From: Priapulus caudatus
Lineage: Eukaryota > Priapulida > Priapulimorpha > Priapulimorphida > Priapulidae
Direction: 5' to 3'
DNA length: 30,779 nt
Assembly: GCF_000485595.1 (NCBI RefSeq)
Contig: NW_014578462.1
Coordinates: 4,096 to 34,874 of the forward strand
The position numbers were made by a program, and so were the translations under genes. Positions 27,780 to 30,779 of this stretch are shown here, piece after piece. The stretch's first letter is position 1. The number at the start of each line of letters is the position of its first letter. The notes beneath the pieces are model-generated. The model ran no database searches. It was not told the DNA's origin and saw only the letters and a program-made list of their open reading frames with translations.

Positions 27780-30539
27780 TACGCCCCGCCCCCCCGCACA
27801 GCACACACAGCACAGAGCACACACACGGCACGGGCACGCACGGGCTCAGCGACGCAACGCACGCATTGCAGCAGCTACCGCCAGCCAACACGGCACACAC
27901 ACACACACACAACACAGCACACACACACACACTCGGCACACACACACAGACACGGCACACACACACAACACACAGGGACAACGGGCCGCGGCACACACAC
28001 CCAGCGACACACACACACACACACACACAGCACACAGCACAGCACACACACACACAAAGCAGCACACACAGGCACTACACACACTGACGCACACAGCACT
28101 ACAACACACACCACCGGCAGCACCACACGCACACACGACGCACACAGCACGACACACACCACACCAGGGCACAACACACACGACGCCGCACACACACGCA
28201 GGCAGGCACACACAAACCCGAGTCGCACGACACACACACAAGCACAGCGCACACACACACAAACACACACACACAACACGCAACACACAAGGCAACAGCA
28301 TCAGCCTCACACGGCACACGACACAGCACACACAACGACACAACCACGCACACGCCACACACGGACGCAGCACACACGCACACACACGCACACACTCACA
28401 ACCACAGCGCACACAACACACACACAGGCACACATCACACACACAACACGCACAGTCGCCGCCCCCTAGCAGCACGACACACGCACACACATCACGCCCC
28501 CTGCCCCACCACACGACACAGCACACGACACACAGCACACACACACTTCAGCAGCACAGCACGCCAGCCCGCCCGCGGCCCCAACAAAAACCCAAAAAAA
28601 CACACCACACACACGCACACACACACGGCAACACACAGCACGCCCGCCCCCCCACACACACATGCACACACACACGTATAGAATAGTGCCTGTCACGTGA
28701 TTATGACCAGATGGACTAGTAAGACATGCTCTCTTGTTTACGCTACCTTGTTGAGCGCGATGGCGCCGGTGAGAATGATATGCGAGTTCTCGACATGGAT
28801 CACACGCTGGCCAAGACGCACGATGTAAGCTCCTATACCGATCGTTCGACACGTAACCTGTAACATGGCCATGCAATGAAATCTCAACACCATGTAACCT
28901 GTAACATGGCCATGCAATGAAATCTCAACACCATGTAACCTGTAACATGGCCATGCAATGAAATCTCAACACCATGTAACCTGTAACATGAGCATGCAAC
29001 AATAGCTCACTGTCATGTAATCTGCAACATGAGCATGCAACAATAGCTCACTGTCATGTACTATGTAGCTCAATGTCATGTAACCTGTAACATGAGCATG
29101 CAACGATAGCTCACTGTCACGTATCTATGATAGCTCAATGCTATGTCACCTGTAACATGAGCATGCAACGATAACTCACTGTCATGTAACTATGATAGCT
29201 CAATGCTATGTAACCTGTAACATGAGCATGCAACGATAACTCACTGTCACGTAACTATGATAGCTCAATGCTATGTAACCTGGTAAAGCATGAAGCATGC
29301 AACATAGCTGCACTGTCATGTAACTATGATAGCTCAATGCTATGTAACCTGTAACATGAGCACGCAACAATAGCTCAATGTCATGTAATCTGCAACATGA
29401 GCATGCAACAATAGCTCACTGTCATGTAATCTGCAACATGAGCATGCAACAATAGCTCACTGTCATGTAACTATGATAGCTCAATGTCATGTAACCTGTA
29501 ACATGAGCATGCAACGATAGCTCACTGTCACGTAACTATGATAGCTCAATGCTATGTAACCTGTAACATGAGCATGCAACGATAGCTCAATGCTATGTAA
29601 CCTGTAACATGAGCACGCAACGATAGCTCACTGTCATGTAACTATGATAGCTCAATGCTATGTACCTGTAACATGAGCACGCAACGATAGCTCACTGTCA
29701 TGTAACTATGATAGCTCAATGCTATGTAACCTGTAACATGAGCACGCAACGATAGGCTCACTGTCATGTAACTATGATAGCTCAATGCTATGTAATCTGC
29801 AACATGAGCATGCAACAATAGGCTCAACATCAAATGTAACGCTGTACATGAGGCATGCAAAGCGACAGTCAACAATCATGTAACTGTAACAAGCATGAGG
29901 CTGCAAAGCGATAGCGCACTGTCATGTAACTATGATACTCAATGTTATGTAAGCCTGTAACATGAGCAGCGCAAGCGATAGCTCACTGTATGTTAACTAT
30001 GATAGCTCAATGCTAAATGTAATCTGGGCAGACATGAGGCATGGCAAGCCAATAGCTCAACATCATGTAACCTGTAACATGAGCATGCAACGACAGCTCA
30101 ACATCATGTAACCTGTAACATGAGCATGCAACGATAGCTCACTGTCATGTAACTATGATAGCTCAATGTTATGTAACCTGTAACATGAGCACGCAACGAT
30201 AGCTCACTGTCATGTAACTATGATAGCTCAATGCTATGTAATCTGCAACATGAGCATGCAACAATAGCTCAACATCATGTAACCTGTAACATGAGCATGC
30301 AAGCGATAACAGGCCTCAACATCATGTAACCTGTAACATGAGGCAATGCAACGACGAGCTCAACAGCGGCACAGCTCAACACCATGTAACCTGTAACATG
30401 AGCATACAACGAACGTTGGGTCTGACATAAAGTCTACTTGCCAAGCTCATGGTGATGATTTCTTCGTACGCTCGTGACGTCTCGCCAGCTATCACGCCTG
30501 AGCCCTGTAGATTCTCCACGCCCAGACCATCCTCCTTAC
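19411..30539 (-). CDS. ACC: Acetyl-CoA carboxylase, 3' part of gene (12 exons, 5' end outside window)
   Basis: ACC carboxylates acetyl-CoA to malonyl-CoA, the committed step of fatty-acid synthesis. It is a large cytosolic multidomain enzyme of roughly 2,300-2,400 residues in animals. Twelve minus-strand exons join in frame into 565 residues that follow the animal ACC C-terminus without a gap. In order, the recognisable blocks are [171 protein letters not shown] and the C-terminal RILSTMD. This is most of the carboxyltransferase domain plus the tail. The arginines of VRLGQR and NWRGFSGG, known from family work to matter for carboxyltransferase substrate recognition, are both present. No frameshift or stop interrupts the joined frame, so the gene looks functional. 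The biotin carboxylase and biotin carrier domains must be encoded to the right of the window. Confidence 0.96.
19566..19733. mobile_element. 168-bp hAT-like MITE at the exon l splice acceptor
   Basis: The termini CAGGGAAAAAA and TTTTTTACCCTG are hAT-like. GTCCTGT occurs at 19556-19562 and again directly after the element at 19734-19740 (GTCCTGTA against GTCCTGTT plus two extra A). An inner pair, CACGGGAGCGAT and ATCGCTCCCGTG, forms a hairpin. On the gene's strand the duplicated bases contain the AG of the acceptor and the first three bases of exon l. Confidence 0.55.
19840..20470 (+). repeat. 31-32-bp minisatellite carrying CTCF-like motifs (about 20 copies)
   Basis: The period is 32 bp (31 in part of the right end). 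The first block (19849 to about 20100) repeats CCACCAGGGGGCGTCTGTGC. The second (about 20105-20470) repeats CCACCAGGGGGCACTAG followed by CATCAA. Twelve units keep CCACCAGGGGGC intact; four at 20291-20414 lack one G. All copies point the same way. The array lies in the last ACC intron and is broken by the N gap. Confidence 0.92.
20193..20202. other. Assembly gap (10 N)
   Basis: Ten N lie inside the minisatellite. The spacing of motif copies across the gap is not a multiple of 32, so the true gap length is unknown. Confidence 0.99.
20471..20856. other. Remaining part of the intron between exons k and l
   Basis: The intron spans 19559-20856. Beyond the hAT-like element and minisatellite, this part is AT-rich with no recognisable content. 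GGCGGCCATTTTG and ATGGCC near 20670-20700 look like part of a dispersed repeat, but this cannot be shown here. Confidence 0.5.
20857..20990 (-). CDS. ACC: ACC exon k, C-terminal region
   Basis: The exon is 134 bp: 44 codons, [18 protein letters not shown] to DAAIKNIR, plus two bases (CA) of a split Gln codon. It corresponds to the AYVWDNN...EWLE segment of animal ACC. The acceptor is tttgctgtgcag and the donor is GTGAGT, a full consensus. Confidence 0.94.
21330..21370. repeat. CT-rich tract in intron j-k
   Basis: Pyrimidine tract with (CT)n. Confidence 0.85.
21431..21490 (-). pseudogene. Partial duplicate of ACC exon j (last 20 codons)
   Basis: On the minus strand it reads [10 protein letters not shown] then [10 protein letters not shown], ending at a GTACTTGT donor-like sequence. 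This matches [20 protein letters not shown] and GTACGTGT of exon j. There is no stop or frameshift. Four codons differ silently and six change a residue. Upstream of it on the gene strand is a GGGAGA purine tract instead of an acceptor, so it is probably a remnant of a tandem exon duplication rather than a usable exon. Confidence 0.8.
21491..21660. repeat. CCCTCTCTTCCT-type pyrimidine tract
   Basis: CTCTTCCTCTCC-like units fill the space between exon j and its partial copy. On the gene's strand this is polypurine. Confidence 0.85.
21700..21870 (-). CDS. ACC: ACC exon j, C-terminal region
   Basis: The exon is 171 bp, phase 0 at both ends, and encodes 57 residues, [20 protein letters not shown] to [10 protein letters not shown]. 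It matches the ACC block with [11 protein letters not shown] and [13 protein letters not shown]. The acceptor is cacgcgcag and the donor is GTACGTGTG. A second, partial copy of its last 60 bp lies in the following intron at 21431-21490. Confidence 0.95.
22108..22375. repeat. GAGAGG purine tract in intron i-j
   Basis: GA-rich repeats with GGGAGA and GAAAGA variants. On the minus (gene) strand they give a long pyrimidine stretch within the intron. Confidence 0.9.
22392..22531 (-). CDS. ACC: ACC exon i, C-terminal region
   Basis: The exon is 140 bp. Two bases complete the split Ser, and 46 codons run from [17 protein letters not shown] to [10 protein letters not shown]. The core [19 protein letters not shown] is a conserved ACC block. 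The acceptor is ttcggacag and the donor is GTATTC, phase 0. Part of the flanking intron is GA-rich, and open frames reading through it are not coding. Confidence 0.94.
22568..22895. mobile_element. 328-bp hAT-like MITE in intron h-i
   Basis: The left end CAGGGTGCAAAATTAAC and the right end GTTAATTTCTACCCCTG are imperfect inverted repeats, with GCGAGTCC and GGACTCGC just inside. The words GACTCCCT and GGACTCTC recur inside. No clear 8-bp duplication is visible. Confidence 0.6.
23265..23392 (-). CDS. ACC: ACC exon h, end of carboxyltransferase domain
   Basis: The exon is 128 bp. Its first base completes AG|G (Arg), 42 codons run from [19 protein letters not shown] to QLASPDL, and one base (A) remains for a split Ser. 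It matches the ACC segment ending in [10 protein letters not shown](F/Y)R. The acceptor is gatctgttacag and the donor is GTAAGT, a strong consensus. Confidence 0.94.
23442..23690. repeat. 129-bp tandem duplication in intron g-h
   Basis: CACAGGTACACAATAACTCA and the following CACGCTATCTTACAGCAACT recur with a 129-bp period. The unit itself is built from AACTCACRCT-like words. Confidence 0.85.
23713..23922. repeat. (CT)n tract reaching the exon g donor
   Basis: Interrupted CT repeats end at the donor of exon g. On the gene strand the donor GTGAGAGAGAG is continuous with (GA)n. Confidence 0.92.
23924..24101 (-). CDS. ACC: ACC exon g, carboxyltransferase domain
   Basis: The exon is 178 bp. Two bases complete the split Asp, and 58 codons run from [16 protein letters not shown] to MYADPES. 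Two bases of a split Arg codon follow. The blocks [20 protein letters not shown] and [11 protein letters not shown] are typical of ACC. The acceptor is ctcgttgcag. The donor GTGAGAGAG runs straight into a GA-rich microsatellite on the minus strand, so length change in that tract could alter the bases just after the donor. Confidence 0.95.
24712..24847 (-). CDS. ACC: ACC exon f, carboxyltransferase domain with NWRGFSGG
   Basis: The exon is 136 bp: 45 codons, [17 protein letters not shown] to [12 protein letters not shown], plus one base of a split Asp codon. The arginine of NWRGFSGG corresponds to the second conserved catalytic-site arginine of the family (R1954 in yeast as I recall). The acceptor is gctgcttcag and the donor is GTACGA. 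A longer open frame continues past the donor, but that part has no ACC similarity and is intron. Confidence 0.95.
24897..25240. repeat. About 100-130-bp minisatellite, three copies, in intron e-f
   Basis: ACTACTGATGAGTGACACAA, then CTGGAACTAACTACATGCTA and CTCTACTATCTAGTCTA, recur starting near 24899, 25031 and 25133, with internal length differences. Confidence 0.85.
25241..25546. other. Rest of intron e-f
   Basis: No structure is recognised. Plus-strand frames of 62-112 residues across 25279-25747 overlap exon e on the opposite strand and are shadows. Confidence 0.5.
25547..25643 (-). CDS. ACC: ACC exon e, carboxyltransferase domain
   Basis: The exon is 97 bp. Its first base completes the Lys codon split at the previous exon (AA|G). 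Thirty-two codons follow, [17 protein letters not shown] to ANDDSEAR. The GGIPVGV and VETRTVE motifs are diagnostic of the carboxyltransferase C-subdomain. The acceptor is ctcctgcag and the donor is GTGAGA, phase 0. Confidence 0.95.
25844..25917. mobile_element. 74-bp hairpin element (copy D)
   Basis: TCAGGAGTCTATCAATA pairs with TATTGATAGACTCCTGA. The middle is (TTGATA)n, itself largely able to fold back. TAACA flanks both sides (25839-25843, 25918-25922). A partial echo, GGCAAGAGTCTATCATA, follows at 25924-25940. Confidence 0.65.
26118..26212. repeat. (CACG)n array in intron d-e
   Basis: About 15 CACG units turn into CACA. The open frames of Ala-Cys-Val type on the minus strand are artefacts that run into exon d. 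Confidence 0.95.
26286..26500 (-). CDS. ACC: ACC exon d, carboxyltransferase domain
   Basis: The exon is 215 bp: 71 codons from [19 protein letters not shown] to QTVVVGRA, plus two bases (AA) of a split Lys codon. It holds [24 protein letters not shown] and the TVVVGRA block. The acceptor is ccttcgtaag and the donor is GTACGT at 26281-26285 and below. An ATG near its 5' end is only the second codon of the exon and is not a start site. Confidence 0.95.
26695..26800 (-). mobile_element. 3' tail of a non-LTR retroelement with (AAT)n end, copy 2
   Basis: On the minus strand: ATCAGATTTTTTCTCCATGA, a segment with ACATGTATTTGTATCTGA, TGCAATAAAGATTTAAT and then (AAT)n. It matches 16100-16213. It lies in intron c-d in the same orientation as ACC. 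Confidence 0.6.
26801..27009. other. Rest of intron c-d
   Basis: AGTAGTTAAAATGAT and CTGAGTGATACAGTA each occur twice about 110 bp apart, so a short segment has been duplicated. No gene is seen here. Confidence 0.5.
27010..27153 (-). CDS. ACC: ACC exon c, carboxyltransferase domain
   Basis: The exon is 144 bp, phase 0 at both ends, and encodes 48 residues from [15 protein letters not shown] to LRWLSYMPK. The motif [20 protein letters not shown] is a strongly conserved ACC block around the active-site dimer interface. The acceptor is tctcgttag and the donor is GTAGCT. It joins LNK of the previous exon to LLGRE and PK of its own end to NMTSG of the next, as expected for the family. Confidence 0.95.
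27171..27345. repeat. AT-rich low-complexity tract in intron b-c
   Basis: TATAATATAA-type repeats, strongly self-complementary. Confidence 0.85.
27346..27702. other. Unannotated part of intron b-c
   Basis: No coding or repeat structure is recognised. Confidence 0.45.
27703..28675. repeat. CA / CACG / CAGC-rich array, about 1 kb
   Basis: Interrupted CA and CACG repeats fill most of intron b-c. Cys-Val-rich frames up to 232 residues on the minus strand are artefacts. Confidence 0.93.
28747..28857 (-). CDS. ACC: ACC exon b, carboxyltransferase domain
   Basis: The exon is 111 bp, phase 0 at both ends, and encodes 37 residues from [11 protein letters not shown] to TGAIALNK. It includes VRLGQR, whose last arginine is the conserved carboxyltransferase arginine (R1731 in the yeast enzyme as I recall). 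The acceptor is atgttacag and the donor is GTAGCG. Its first bases (GTTAC) and its acceptor are also the repeated core of the minisatellite that fills the upstream intron, so many copies of the same acceptor precede it. Confidence 0.93.
28852..30415. repeat. Minisatellite filling intron a-b and containing copies of the exon b acceptor
   Basis: The right-hand boundary of exon b is inside the array. Two module types alternate: about 41 bp with CATGTAACCTGTAACATGAG then CATGCAACGATAGCTCACTG, and about 24 bp with TGTAACTATGATAGCTCAAT. The three copies nearest the exon are a distinct 41-bp GGCCATGCAATGAAATCTCA type. Units at about 29280-29310, 29820-30060 and 30300-30370 are more degraded. Confidence 0.93.
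30442..30539 (-). CDS. ACC: ACC exon a (first in window), carboxyltransferase domain
   Basis: The exon is 98 bp: two bases completing a split Gly codon (phase 1) and 32 codons reading [14 protein letters not shown] through EEIITMSL. It matches the animal ACC stretch just before the VTCR block. The acceptor is ctttgtag at 30540-30547. The donor is GCAAGT rather than GT at 30436-30441. Using GC keeps phase 0 into the next exon and joins SL to VTCR as in other ACCs. The only nearby GT would add four bases and break the frame. Confidence 0.93.
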
Positions 30540-30660
30540 CTACAAAGCAGCAGAGCAGAGCTTAGCTGCTGATTCTACTAGCGGTGATACACTAAAGCTG
30601 GGTTTACACTACCGACTTTACATTGGTGAATTGGCGAGTTGAACCAATTTCGTAATTCGA

Positions 30661-30779
<119 letters not shown>

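Noticed and set aside
27846-28876. Cys-Val-rich minus-strand frames (up to 232 residues) resembling cysteine-rich proteins
   Set aside because: The composition is fully explained by CA/CACG repeats. They lie inside an ACC intron, and one overlaps exon b in a wrong frame.
28852-30415. Possible CRISPR-like array because of regular repeats and spacers
   Set aside because: The window is eukaryotic. The 'spacers' are themselves repeats, unit lengths vary, and the array continues into a host splice acceptor.

Overview
This window is eukaryotic, most likely from an invertebrate animal (probably marine), but the species cannot be fixed from it. The grounds are a spliced gene with canonical introns, TTAGGG-type telomere-like repeats, a fragment of a LINE reverse transcriptase, many MITE-like foldback elements, and very long simple-sequence arrays. 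A run of 10 N at 20193-20202 marks an assembly gap.

Only one host gene can be supported. It is the 3' end of acetyl-CoA carboxylase (ACC), read on the minus strand from 30539 down to a TGA stop at 19411-19413. Twelve consecutive exons join in frame into the last 565 residues, which form most of the carboxyltransferase domain and the C-terminus. All upstream exons (biotin carboxylase, biotin carrier, central region and the start of the carboxyltransferase) lie beyond the right edge. The exons total 1.7 kb spread over 11.1 kb, so the rest of that interval is repeat-loaded intron.

Layout from left to right. Positions 1-8.8 kb are mostly simple repeats: CTG, CA/CACG, a 1.1 kb CAGG/AGCT array, a 2 kb CATC array, a 0.9 kb GT/CGTG array and trinucleotide tracts. 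Most of the long open frames there are by-products of repeats that lack stop codons. Positions 8.8-18.8 kb are gene-poor DNA holding tandem minisatellites, a TA-flanked MITE, two copies of a TTAA-rich element, hairpin elements, a truncated LINE, three copies of a telomere-repeat-carrying MITE with perfect 9-bp target duplications, and a large palindrome. Positions 18.8-19.4 kb hold a palindromic element just past the ACC stop. Positions 19.4-30.5 kb are ACC exons and introns.

The most striking observations are these: (1) a 32-bp minisatellite in the last ACC intron whose unit matches the CTCF core motif, in about 20 same-direction copies; (2) a MITE family carrying telomeric repeats; (3) a family of 39-75 bp hairpin elements flanked by 5-bp TA-rich repeats; (4) an intronic minisatellite that appears to have grown out of an authentic splice acceptor; (5) a hAT-like element inserted at a splice acceptor; (6) a duplicated partial ACC exon that is still open; and (7) a GC-AG intron.
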